From the NCBI GenBank assembly GCA_033064195.1, contig JARBJD010000177.1, positions 90,235-154,234 of the forward strand: 64,000 bases of DNA, written 5' to 3'. Position 1 is the first letter of the stretch; each line of letters begins with the position of its first letter. The translations under genes were made by a program, and so were the position numbers. Shown piece after piece: positions 49,049 to 60,600 of the stretch. The DNA comes from Blattamonas nauphoetae. Taxonomy: Eukaryota; Preaxostyla; Oxymonadida. The notes under the pieces were generated by a model, which made no database searches, was not told where the DNA came from, and worked only from the letters and a program-made list of their open reading frames with translations.

Positions 49049-51493
49049 TTAAGACGATAAATACAGACTTCGATGAATGCCAAGTTCCTTCCCATCACAG
49101 CATGCATAAATATCACAACTGCCTTTATAGTCAGCAGGAAGCAGAACTTCCACAAGATAAGCACCGTTTCCTTTCGGCTCGGCTTTGATAATCTGATCAA
49201 CGGAATCTGGAGTAGCAAGACTCACCCGCACACTCAGATCCTGATCGCTGTCCACCTGCACCTCACCCAGTCTGTTCATTCGGTACATTCGGACGAAGAT
49301 GTGGTGGTTGGTTTGATCACGACCAACTCCACGCAAATCCATGTGAGTGTCGATTGTGCGACTCCATACATCGTCGTATGGAACCTCTACACTGAAAGGA
49401 GACCCAACAATGGACACGGTCTCCTTGTCGACGATTGTGTGGTGCACAATCTGATAAATCGAGACGTGACGATAGTCGAGTGATGCTGTCAGCCGGCAGG
49501 TGTACGTCCCATCCGCATTGTCCTGAACCCGCCCACAATATCCGCCCTGACTCGACATCACTTCGAATTTGCTTCCGCCTGACAGTCGAGATGAGAAGGC
49601 CGGAGCAATGGGATGAACTGTGAACACCCAGTCTCCCAGTTCGTCTGGATGAGACTTCTCAATCCCGTGGAAGGTGGCTGTCAGTTGCTGCATTGGCAGC
49701 GGCTCGTTCATCTGTCGATCCGTCGTTGGCTTCGGCGGTGACGGACTCACCACACTCTGCCCCTGGTTGTCAAACACTTGAGCCAATTCTGGCTGACTTG
49801 GAACTTTTTCTTTCTTTTTGGCTGTTTTCTCAACTCCATAATTTGGGTTGGTGTATTTCATGTAGAATTTTGTTGACACTTCGGTGAGTTTGTGAATGGC
49901 TTCGTTGAGTTTTCGTTTGTTGTCCTCGTCTTGTCTAGCCTTTTGAGTATCGAATCGGTGTTGGTTCATTCTGTCTCGCTCTCGACGGCTTTGTATGGCT
50001 TGTTCTTTCCTCTCCCTCGCATTATTCCGTTCAACTTGCTCTTTTTCCTTCCTCTTCTCTTTTTCAGCCTCGATTCTCTCAATCTGCGACCGATAGAACC
50101 TCTCAGCCTCTCCAAATCTCCATTCCCGTGTTTTCTTCGTTTTTTCCTCGCTTGCTTGAATACTGGCAACACATTTCGCCTTTTCTGCTTCCAAAGCTTT
50201 CTCCAACGCGGTTGTGAGTGTCTGAATCTTCCTGTCATATTCAGTGTCAGCGACTGTAACCTTATTCTCTGCTATTGTTGCCGCTGTTTCCAGCTGCTTC
50301 TGAAAACATTCCTCTGCATCGTTTTCCAACCTTTCTGCCATCTCTGGCTTTGTCTGTTTCGCGGCTGCTTCCAGTTTCGTGTTCAACTGTGTTCGATACG
50401 TCGCCATTGCAAATCTGTTCTCTTTTTCGATTGTTGCATATTTCTTGCGGCGATCACAGTCAGCTTCTTGTGTGGCAGCGTCATAGGTTATTTGGTAGTC
50501 GGCCAGAAGCTTGTCTGATCGAGCTTGCAATTCCACTCGCTGGAGTGCATCAATTGCCATTGCAGTATCCATTTCAACAACTTTTTGATCAAAATCAGCT
50601 TTTTGTTTGTGGGCATCGGTTTTTTTGTCGATAGTATAGTTTGCTGTGATTAATTGTGAATTCAGGTTGTCGATCTCCTCGTGGAGACCGGCAGCCAGTT
50701 CGTAATCGTCCACAGCGCGTGATTTCTGTTCGTGGAGCTCGAATACCGCAACATTGTTGTCTTCTCTGTTCTTCTGCTGTTGTTTCAGGTTGTCGGCTTT
50801 GAATTTGGAGTATTCGTTAACTATGACTCTGATCCTCTCGTCTTTCTCTTTGCGAAGTTTCTGCTCTTCCTCTTTTCTGTTCTGACAAACCTCATCAAAT
50901 GTGGCTTGTGCTTCGGCCTTTCGTTCTGCTTGGATTGTTTTGATCTCTGCCAACTCGAGAGAGATATCATCTGTGAGTGTTTTCCATGTGGATTCAGCAT
51001 CATTCTTCTCTTCTTCAGGTGATAACTCCGTTCCAGGGCGATGAAGTTTCATTCGCTTCCCAAAGATTCCTGCCAATCCTGCCAGACGGTACGCCGTCTC
51101 CTGCTTTTCCAATCCTCCATCCAAAAATTGAAGTATAGTATTCATATGTTCACTGACTTCATTCGCTCGCTCTTGGCACACTTGCAGAAGTAGGTCTCCT
51201 TGTTCAGCCCCTTCTTCGATCCATTCTGAGATCTCCGCTTGATCGCCAACATCTTCTCCAGAAACCTCTGCTGAAAGCTCCACATATCGTTCTTTAATCC
51301 GGTCATAGGATTGTTCTTTGTCTGTTCCACAGCATATCTGAGAAGCTGGTGCTGAATCACGTACCCCAATCATGAGTAATTGAGCTGAGGCTTCAATCAA
51401 ACCGCAACGAGTGCAAAGAAAGTGACGACATACACGCCTATCTGTTGCGAGTTCAGAAATAGCAGTTGATCCACACACATAACAGGAACTCAT
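49049..51493 (-). CDS. RING/B-box-like, coiled-coil, filamin-repeat protein (TRIM-like)
   Basis: About 814 residues from the ATG giving MSSCYVCGSTAISELATDRR; a second in-frame ATG lies 20 codons upstream. Residues 1-55 form a small zinc-finger-like pattern (CYVC, CRHFLCTRC, ICC). From about 140 to 580 comes a long highly charged coiled coil rich in Glu, Lys, Gln and Arg (AERKAEAQATFDEVCQNRKE, EAEKEKRKEKEQVERNNARE). The C-terminal ~200 residues hold one good filamin-type Ig repeat (NADGTYTCRLTASLDYRHVS, then SIVGSPFSVEV) and a second partial one (KGNGAYLVEVLLPADYKGSC). This order matches TRIM proteins with a filamin domain, so a ubiquitin ligase or cytoskeletal scaffold role is possible. The zinc finger is too degenerate to assert ligase activity. 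It ends in TAA. Confidence 0.85.
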   Translation of the reverse strand: MSSCYVCGSTAISELATDRRVCRHFLCTRCGLIEASAQLLMIGVRDSAPASQICCGTDKEQSYDRIKERYVELSAEVSGEDVGDQAEISEWIEEGAEQGDLLLQVCQERANEVSEHMNTILQFLDGGLEKQETAYRLAGLAGIFGKRMKLHRPGTELSPEEEKNDAESTWKTLTDDISLELAEIKTIQAERKAEAQATFDEVCQNRKEEEQKLRKEKDERIRVIVNEYSKFKADNLKQQQKNREDNNVAVFELHEQKSRAVDDYELAAGLHEEIDNLNSQLITANYTIDKKTDAHKQKADFDQKVVEMDTAMAIDALQRVELQARSDKLLADYQITYDAATQEADCDRRKKYATIEKENRFAMATYRTQLNTKLEAAAKQTKPEMAERLENDAEECFQKQLETAATIAENKVTVADTEYDRKIQTLTTALEKALEAEKAKCVASIQASEEKTKKTREWRFGEAERFYRSQIERIEAEKEKRKEKEQVERNNARERKEQAIQSRRERDRMNQHRFDTQKARQDEDNKRKLNEAIHKLTEVSTKFYMKYTNPNYGVEKTAKKKEKVPSQPELAQVFDNQGQSVVSPSPPKPTTDRQMNEPLPMQQLTATFHGIEKSHPDELGDWVFTVHPIAPAFSSRLSGGSKFEVMSSQGGYCGRVQDNADGTYTCRLTASLDYRHVSIYQIVHHTIVDKETVSIVGSPFSVEVPYDDVWSRTIDTHMDLRGVGRDQTNHHIFVRMYRMNRLGEVQVDSDQDLSVRVSLATPDSVDQIIKAEPKGNGAYLVEVLLPADYKGSCDIYACCDGKELGIHRSLYLSS

Positions 51494-51911
51494 TGTGATT
51501 GATGATGAATTTATACTATGGGCATCAACTCTCGACTCAGCGGATCTGTGCATTTGGTCCGGAAAAAAGCCGCAAAATCTTGTTTTTCACATCTTCGTAC
51601 AAGATGAGAGCAGATTGATTGGGACAGTTCATGAGAAATCACAATTTTTCAGATTATGGCTTCACGGGCTTTTTTGAAAGTGGGGAAGGAATCCCCAATG
51701 CGGGACACGATGTTGTTGCTGCAAACATTCACGGATTCTGTCTTTGTTGACGTCGATGTTATTTTCTCACTTCACAATTGGTTGTTTCACATTTCCGGTA
51801 AAATGAACGATCAAACCATTCTATTTTAAAAATTGCAGATTTCGTGTTGGCGTGTTCACACTGAGGTGATGGCTTGATCATCATTCCATCATCAGCTCTC
51901 GTTTTTCAGAA
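51494..51911. other. Intergenic region between divergent genes
   Basis: About 420 bases between the TRIM-like gene and the nitroreductase-like gene, divergently oriented. It must hold both promoters. No motif recognised. Confidence 0.5.
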
Positions 51912-53102
51912 ATGGTTTCAGTTCCTATTCAATTACTCATTGTTATTGGTGCGAATATCTGCTTCTTTTATCTCAAAGAAGGCTTTGTTTGCCAATTGAA
52001 AACTTTCATCTCATTCTTCCATTTTCTCTCAAGTTCCCTCGCCTCCTCTTTTTCGTTGGCTCAATCGCTTGCTGGATATTCCTCGTTTGCCTTTCCTGTT
52101 AAAGTCAGCATTTTCATTCCTCTTACAGATTTTCCGCGGACTTGACGCAAAACGTAAGGACTACGTTGGACGAACCAAAGAACACAAGCTTTCCGACGCC
52201 CCGAACTACTCCATGTTCGAATTGTCGTGCGGAAGAAAGTCTGTTCGAAAGTACGATCCAGCTAAGCCAGTGGAGGAATCTGTCATCGCATCTTTGAAAG
52301 CGTGGTGCAAGACAGACGAGAATCTTGTCGGGCCATTCGGATCAAAATTCGCATTGAAATTGTGGAGAGCAAAGAAATGGTGAACGGGAAAGTGGGAACG
52401 TACGGAATGATCTCGGGGCGAATGTTTTCGCGGTTGTTGTGAAGGATGAGAAGACCAAAACGAAGATGTTGGGTATGTGTTCGAGCACCTTATTCTCCAT
52501 TGCACGAAACTTGGTCTTGGAACATGCTGGATGGCAGGCACATTTGACGGGAAATCTCTCAAGAAACAACTGGTTCTGAACGAGAAGGAGAGTGTATTCA
52601 TGGTCAGCCCAATCGGATACGAAGCAGAGGGGTGTGTTATGTTCTCTTCTAATGTTTTGAAGGCAAGCAAAACCTTCGTGGCTGTGCTGGCCTCTCGCGT
52701 GACGGGATCGAAACTCAGAATTCCATTTTCGAAGTTCTGCTTGCGTGGATCGATCAATTCCACAGATGGAGTGAATGCATACACTGACGTGCGTATGTTC
52801 TCATATTGTTGTGTAATTCTTCAGCTGTGATTGGAGAAGCTTTGGAGGCTGCTCATTGGGCGCCATCGAGTGCCGGAAAACAACCAACACGGGCTGTGAT
52901 CAAGGAAGAGGGCGGAAAATGGGTGGTGCAGTTTTACGAGGCGAAGGATGTGCTCCACAACAACGGAGTGGACAGTGGAATTTCGATCGGAAATTTCGAT
53001 TTGACGTTGAAGGAGAAGGGTATCACAGGTAAGATCACGATTGAATCTGGAGTTGATCAAAATGACTTGTACAACTATACAGGAACATGGAGACAGGATT
53101 AA
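51912..53102 (+). pseudogene. Nitroreductase-like gene, intron-bearing and frame-broken
   Basis: Similar to small FMN-dependent nitroreductases: FELSCGRKSVRKYDPAKPVE (the RRSVRxY-type N-terminal FMN phosphate site), GTYGMISG, then LGLGTCWMAGTFD and EALEAAHWAPSSAGKQPTRA. A 25-nt GT...AG gap at about 52105-52129 would join an N-terminal hydrophobic exon (MVSVPIQLLIVIGANICFFY) in the right frame, but a start at 52213 (MFELSCGRKS) is also possible. Between 52360 and 52480 the frame changes about three times, next to short G runs; a GT...AG gap near 52791-52826 also does not restore the frame. Either this is a pseudogene or the assembly has homopolymer errors here. It ends GTWRQD with TAA. Role if intact: NAD(P)H-dependent reduction in the cytosol. 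Confidence 0.6.
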
Positions 53103-53958
53103 TTGACCGATAGTTTTGAGTTTTGTGTTGGTTCCATCATTCGCTTCATTCTCTACTCAGTCAGCCATTTCGATTTCAAAAAATTGCATGGCCGAAAGAT
53201 GAACTGAAAGTTGTGATGTGCGCTGTGAGGTGAGAGTGGGGAAATAAAAAGTACAGAATCAAAGAACGGAAGACAAAAGACAGAATTTGGAACAACTGAA
53301 ATAACATCTGCCGACTTCATCTCAAAGGAAACAGATGTTGCTGAACAATCGAGTCCGAGCACGAGCGATCACGAAACTCGAACACGACTGATTCAGAATG
53401 AAGAGAGGGTGGAGAGACATTGGAACCTCACCATCCCAAACGACCAAATGAAAATCAATCAATCCCTGTTCGCAGTTGGAATGTGCAGGTCAGAGTGACA
53501 TGACGAGTCGGAAGTAGTCGACAAAGAAAGAAGTCGTTGACGTGAAAGGAAGATCGACGACCTACACTCGTGGAAGTGATTGGAGAGAAAGAAGACAGTG
53601 TGGATGTGAATAGCAATCTGAACTGACTGGTCTGGCCTCGATTGCGAGAAACCCACAAACTCCATTTGGCGAAGGACGGAGTGGCGGATCATTCGACGGC
53701 GAGGTTGGGTTGGGTGAAGTGGCACTCTCCTCTCGATCTCGCTGTGAGAGAGATTCAAGTGATGATTTGGTGGCTGAGTGTGAAGTGAATTGTGTCCAGT
53801 GTTCGAGATTGTGTGGTGAGTGTTGAGTGTTCCTCGTTGACGAGGAGTGAGTGGGTGGGAGTGAAGTGAATGTTGAGCAGTTACGCGAGTCTCAGCTGAA
53901 TGTGAAGTGAAGATCATTTGGTTCGACATGTCAGATGTGATTGTCGATGCTGAATGGG
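53103..53958. other. Region between nitroreductase-like gene and giant gene 3
   Basis: About 850 bases. Minus-strand ORFs at 53362-53153 and 53929-53459 are Ser/His/Thr-rich low-complexity frames immediately 3' of the giant gene 3 relic; no family is recognised and I do not call genes here. Confidence 0.4.
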
Positions 53959-54696
53959 TCAGTGGTGTCCTTCCACTGCCGGTTTCGAAGGCTGAGAGCG
54001 ATCTTGTTGGAGAAGGAGCGAATAAACCACTTCCAGTGTTGGTCGTTCAGACGGATCGCTCTGGAGGCATTGCTCAATCAGCTCGCGTGTTGGGGTGTGT
54101 GGGATGCTCAACAGATTCGGCCTTGTCCCCGCCACGATCTGACGTTGTGCATTCTGAGCATCGTGCTCCGCAAACGGCACAACTCCAGTCTCGATTTCCC
54201 AAAGAACAAGGCCTAAGCTAAAAACCGACGCTTTCATCCCATCCACGTTCTCTTTCTTCTCCGACACTTCCGGTGCTGCCCATCGCGCTTGTTCCTGCGC
54301 TGTTGGACCTTTCGAGAGTGTGGAGTGGTTCATCGTGGTCTGGCCTGCGTCGTTCCTTCCGTCTGTCTCGACTGTTGCAAGTGCGTCGGGGATTTCCAGT
54401 TTCGTGTCGATCATGTGTGGTTGAACGGAAGGCAATGCAGGAATCGGATCTGTCGGAGTGTTCACTTTCAACGACACTTCTCCTGCACCGCTGACGATGA
54501 TGTCGTGTGGCGTGATGTGCTTAAGTTGTTGCACATTCATGTTTCTCTTCGCAATATTCAGCAGAATCCGAGTCAGTTCTCGCTTCGTCCTCATTTCGTC
54601 GATTGGTCTCTTCACCTTTCCATGAAGTCGCTCAAACAGACTCTCTCGCACACACACCATCCTCTGCTCTGTCTTCCCCCTCTCCAATCCACACAT
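53959..54696 (-). CDS. Gene 3 pseudokinase tail, open frame
   Basis: The most intact view of the tail domain in gene 3: SLFERLHGKVKRPIDEMRTK aligns with TLFDRLHSESKKEMNKRVIL of gene 2 and corresponds to the linker-helix region at the start of a kinase C-lobe. HITPHDIIVS stands where HRDLKPxNILL would be; it keeps the His and the hydrophobic strand but has no Arg-Asp. APE and the subdomain IX/XI regions are well kept. The conservation of these regions among three paralogues, one of them decayed, argues that the domain was under selection for a non-catalytic role. Confidence 0.7.
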   Translation of the reverse strand: MCGLERGKTEQRMVCVRESLFERLHGKVKRPIDEMRTKRELTRILLNIAKRNMNVQQLKHITPHDIIVSGAGEVSLKVNTPTDPIPALPSVQPHMIDTKLEIPDALATVETDGRNDAGQTTMNHSTLSKGPTAQEQARWAAPEVSEKKENVDGMKASVFSLGLVLWEIETGVVPFAEHDAQNAQRQIVAGTRPNLLSIPHTPTRELIEQCLQSDPSERPTLEVVYSLLLQQDRSQPSKPAVEGHH

Positions 54697-57600
54697 CAGC
54701 CATCACATGTTGGCCTTCTTTCCATCCTTGCTCGGCATTGGAGGCCACAGCTTCAGTCGGAGGGTGGTTCTCAGCCTCGCCAAGAGATGACTGGGAGAGC
54801 AGGCTCGTGCGAGGGAGGGTGATGAGGCTGGGGTTGATGTTGTTCATCGTTCCCTGCGAGAAGTCTTCCACCTTCTCCAGACAGTCGTCGGGTTGGATTT
54901 CGTTCAGTTCCGTCTTCGATTTCTCTTCGGCTGCTTTCTGTTTCTTGCGACGACGAAGCACCAAGAGCAGAATGAGAAGGAAGACGAAGAGCGCAATCAA
55001 TCCTCCAATCACTGGAAGCAGCCATTTCATTGTTTGTGTTGCTTGCGACTTCCGAATGTCAGTGTCGCTTTTCTTCAGTTCGATCGAGGATGTGCGTTGG
55101 TTCATTCCAAACAGCAGACGAGCATGCAGTTCCAAGGCGCGATTCAATTTGATCGATGATGATGCGAGTTTCAGTTCGATCTTCGTTTCGGAGAAGAGTG
55201 TGGTGGATTCTTCAGAAAGAGGAAACCATGTCGCATTGCCCTCCACTCCTTTCTCTTTCTCAAACACTTCCAAAAATAGACCACACGGGATCAGTGTTTC
55301 TCCAACCAGAGTCAGTGCGAAAGATGTGAACTTCTTGTCTGTCTTCACTTTCGACGAAGTGTTGGAGAATGTTGGGATGAAGAAAGGAGCGTTGGCATCA
55401 ACTACAGGCGAGTTGAACGAGCATTCCTCGCCAATCGACATCCATGCGGATGATCCTGCTACAGAACCATCTCCTCCATGAAGGCTCCCCACTGTCAACG
55501 AACCAGACTCACAGCGAATGTTCTGACGAGCTGATGTTGTGGAATTGGGAACAGAATTCTCGGAGAAAGTGGAGGAGTGGATGGTGAGTGAGCTGTTTGT
55601 GATTTGGATGGCTCCTTGGTTGAGTTGGGTGAAGAGGGATTGTAGCACAGAAGCTGTCGAATTGGCGATGACGAGAAGACCTGAATCCCAAGAGCAGACG
55701 GATGGAGATGGATCGTCGTTCGAAGAGGTTTCTTTCCCAGTGAAGTGGCACGAATCAATCAGGGCATCTTGTCCATCAATCAGTGAGAGAAGCGTCGAGC
55801 ACGATGTGTTCTTCATTTCAATCCCTTTCAGAGTCATCGATTCTGATGTTTGGATCCGAAGAGCGGTTGAGGAGAACGAAAGCGAGGAGAGAGTCAGACC
55901 ACTCACATTCACTCTTCCTCCCGAAACAACAAGAAGCGATGGATTGATCGAGGCGAGACGACGAGACAGCCACATTCTCAACAATCACTTCTCCATTCTC
56001 ACAAACCACAATCCTTCAGAAGATTCCAGTGTCGATGAACTCACATCCAGTGTCAGAGCAGACAGCGAGAGTTCGTCAGGATAGACAAATACGTTGTTCA
56101 CAATCTGACCTTTCCCAACCATCTCCAGTCTTCCATGCTGTTTGAATCCACAAACGAACAGAGGATCTCCATTCATCAGCAACTTGGAATTCAGCGAGAC
56201 AGATCCAACAATCTCCACATTCCGCTCATTTGTCAATTGCACTCCATCCGAAATCGTTCGGCAAGGAAGTTCCAACGATCCACACAGAGGATGGTCTTCG
56301 CTCTTTCAGTTGTCGACACCAGAATCTTCCCATTCGAGCGAGGATGGAACTCGTACAGAAGAGAATACGGGTTGAACGAGGAATCGTGAGACCAGCTTCC
56401 TACCTCAACCTCACTCCTCAAACACTCGTCTTGTTGAATGATCCTTCCCAGTTCGATCCAACCAATGTTGGTGTGTTTCTTCCTTTCAGTTCAATCCATC
56501 GTGTTTCTCCATCTCCACTGCACTCGTCGAACGAGCAGTCTCTCACACTCACTTCAACTGATTCCCTCAATTCGCCCCACAACACACTTCCTTTCTTCAT
56601 GTTTCCCTCAATTCTCTCAAACGTGCTGGATGACAGTTCCACACTTCCTTTCGAGTCGATCAGTGCACAGTCTGTCATTTCCAGATCAGTTGCTGACATT
56701 CCCGTCACACGAAGGATTCCTCCCTCCATAGAGATCACACTCTGAGTGAGCGGAATCGATGAGGTGATCGAGCAGGAGGTGAAGGAGAGAGTTCCACACG
56801 AAGAGACGAAGAGGTTCGAAGGAGCTGTGGATGGGAAGGAGATGATCAGAGAGTCGATGGAGAGCGATGAAGCTATGCCGTTGTGGAGCTCGTTCACAAA
56901 TCGACCAGTTGGTGTGAAGAGGAGAGTCGATTCCTTCGTCGATCCACAAATTGTGATGTCTCCTTCCAGCGAAACAACAATGTCCATCGAAATCGACTCC
57001 ATCACTCGAATCTTCTCCAAATGCGCTCCAATCAGACGATTCACTCCCAACTCCATCGACGAGCAGAAAAGAAGGAAATGCCCACATTTCGTGAATGTCT
57101 CTCCATTCGAATCCACTTCAACGACTTCCGAAATCTCAATCAGATAAACAAGAAGAGAGCAATGAACCCCACTCACTCCATCATCTCCCCAAAGCGATTC
57201 TGCATTCGTCTCTTTTGTGAAGCTCCCTTCCCAATCACTCGTGTCAATCAGAACATCCAATCTGCTTCCCATCACAAATACATCTGTCGCTTTCTTCGAT
57301 TCTTCCACTTCTTCATTCCATTCTGTCTTTGTTTCTTTTGTCGTCCGCTCAATCTCAATGTTTGTCATCGAATACGAGAATGTGTTCGTCGAGCTGTTTC
57401 GAAGTTCCATCCAGATGCAGTGAGCAATCCCTTCGCATTTGCAGTCAGAGAGTCGTGTTGTCAATTCTGAACTCCGACGACTCACTCACAACTCCCACAA
57501 TCACTCCCTCCCTTTCGAGTCTGAGCTCACGATGTCTGCGAACACTGAACCATTCACAACCAAACTCCCTCCATCTTCCACTTTCACAACACTTCCACCA

Positions 57601-60600
57601 ATCGTTCCCCCTTTCAACAAGATCATGCATCCCTCCATCTTCAGCTGTCCTGTTGAGATGGAGAAGAGATCCACGTGTTTCAGAGATGAGATCTCAATCA
57701 CAACCGCGTTCAGAGTGACAGACGAACTGACTGCGAAGAATCCCGACGAGACCAACTCGGTTGATGGATCAGCGATGATGAGCTTTCTGTCATTTCCTTC
57801 GATTGTGAGAGCAGAACTGAATGATTGCGATGTGCTTTGGGTGAGATCTGAATCGAGTTGGATCGTTGGAGAGACAGCGGACGAGAGACGAGTGATCATC
57901 TTCGAGAGAGAGGCGCAGGGATAGACTGCGAACCCACACACTGACATGTCGCTCGAGGCGTTCGAGAGATGACCTTCCGAGCCCAATTCGGCAAGGAACA
58001 GATAGAGAGGCACATTTGGTGAATGACTTCCTTCTTTCCCAACAAATGAGCGAGTGGTTGTGTCATCTTTGTTCCACGCCAATGAAAGAGCACTTGAGAG
58101 GAACGATTCATTGAAGGTTGGTCGAGACAGGAAGAGGAAGTCTGATTCGGCTGTTGGAGAGGAGCAAGTTGCGATCGTGGTTGACCCTTCGATGGAGAGA
58201 GAGTCGTCTGAGAGCGAGTGAGATCACTCCTGACGACACTTGACCACTCGACCAGCAAGATGTGAATGAGATTGAGTCAAGCGAGACAGACTGGTCAGAA
58301 CCAACACTCCCAAACAGAATCGAAGGCGATGATGTCGATTTGAATGAGGAGAACGAACACGATCTCACTGACAATGATCCACAATCAGAAATGGAGAACA
58401 GTGGGGTGGATCTGGCTTCCTCTTTCGGAACAAATGAAAGAGATGACAGTTCGATGGGACCAGCTGAAACAACGAAAGAGAAGGCAGAAGCGATGGTCAA
58501 GGTGGGAGGTGTGGAGAGTGTCGATGTGACGACAGATCCAGTCGAACGGGCAGTGATGGAATCGGCAAGTGTGAGGAGGAGTCGATCGAGATTGCCTGGT
58601 TCGTCTCGTTCAGACTCCGATGGGTCGTGAGAGCGAAAGGCAGGGAAGTTGGAGGAGTCCACAGTTCACGTGATCCTCTCCAGTCGCTCCTTCAACATGC
58701 TTGTCTCCACTCCTGTGAGGATACCAGATGAACAGAAGAGATTCAACTGCTTTGTTTCCATCCTTTCCCATCAGTCCATTCTTCTCTTCCTTTCCAAAGG
58801 TACCAGCAAGTGGAAGGTTTGGTCTCAATGTCATGAATCCTGCAGTTTTGACGAGTGTGGGCAGATCAGGAGCAGTCACGAACAAATCCGCTCCAAGCGT
58901 GGCTGTGTTTTTGTCATCACCAGTTCCAAACTCGACAGAGGCGAACGAGATGGTGCCAGCGAAGAGAGAGGCAACTTCGATCAACACGGCACCTCCATTT
59001 CCAGACGACGAACATTTCGAGAAGTGAACTTCTGACAGCTCAATCACTCCAGTTCCCGAAACACACACTTTCAGTCCTCCACCATCTTCTTTCGATGAAC
59101 AGCTGACGAACGATGTCTTTGAGTTTGATGTCGATTTCACAATTCTCAGAGACTTCCCTTCCCCAATCGTCACATCAACAACATGCGATGAGTCTTCAGA
59201 GTGAGCGGAATCGAGCAGAGAGGTGAAAGTGCATCCACGAAGAGACAAGTCGCCTGAGCTACGAAGGAGAGACGATGCGAGAGCGATGTTGGACAGCGAA
59301 CAATCAACAAGATCCACTGATCCAATTGAGGCAACTAGAGAATCAGAAGAAGCATCATTTTGGTCACAGCTGAGTGATTTGAGCAAAGAGTTCCTTCCGA
59401 TGCGACAGTGATGAATGCTTCCTTGTTTGAGAACAGGAGAGCAGGAAGATCACAAGAGTCGAGTGGCCGAGCCAGCTGCGATCAAGATGATGGGAGAGGA
59501 GAGTGTTGGTTGGTTCTCGTTCGCCAAGAACGACACTGATGTGATCGAGAGCGTTCCACTGCTCGAGATGGTTGATGATGATGATGAGATCGATGGGAGG
59601 ACGAAGGTGAGGGAGGCGAGAGAGAAGACCATCTCCAAGTGTCATCAGACGAGTTCCATCTTGAGATCTCAACTTCGTTTCGCTTTCTTCCCATCTTCTC
59701 GAACTCCGATCCTCATTTCTCCAACAGCGATCGTCTCTTCTGAATGTTCCCTTCTCCAACAATCACTGAAATCATGTCTTCTGTTCCTTCTGTCGCTCGG
59801 CACAGTGTCGCTGCGTGGCGGGTGTCTCGCATTTCCTGTCGGGATGTCCACACATCACCGAATCCTCTCCCTCCTTCTCTCCTCCAACCTCTCCCTTCGA
59901 CACTCGAAGTGTTGCGAACCCAATCCCATCTTTCTGAATCGTCGATGGGAGCAGATGAGGAGAAGCAGAGAAAACCCACAATTATCAAAGTGGCTTGTTC
60001 TGGATTGGTCTCGAAGATTCCAGTGAGTCGCACAACTCCCTTCTTGTTCGTTGAGAAATCAGGCAGAACATAGCACTTTGAGAAAGCCACCGTTTCCGCT
60101 CCTTCTCCATAGATTCCAATCACAGCTGTTTCAGCATCGGCACCAAGACAATTAATGAACGAGCAATTTTGGAACGACATGCGTGCAATAACGTAAGTGT
60201 GGATGACGCGGATTCCAGCCCCCACACATCTGTCGAAGACACAGTTCGTCACCTCACTTGAGATAGTACTGTTCGAGATGTGGATGGCATGAGCAGCAAA
60301 CGGGGCCGAACAATCTTCGAACTGGCAGAAATCGATCACACAGTCAGATCCCTGAAATGTGATCGCTCCTCCATGACCGTATTGTGTGTGATCGGAAAGT
60401 TGACATGTCGTGAAACACGATTTCACGACAGAGACATCCGAGATGATCCAACCAGAAATTGCACCTCCTTGTGCTCTGAAACCAGATGCGAATTGATTGT
60501 GGAAGCGACAGGATGTGATGAAGAGACGTGCGAGGGAACGAACATTGATCGAAGCACCAGAGCTGTTTGCACACGAACAGTCTGAAAAGTTGGTAGATAA

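Noticed and set aside
49892-50518. Plus-strand 208-residue hydrophobic ORF
   Set aside because: Antisense of the Glu/Lys-rich coiled coil; Leu/Phe/Ser richness is the expected shadow.
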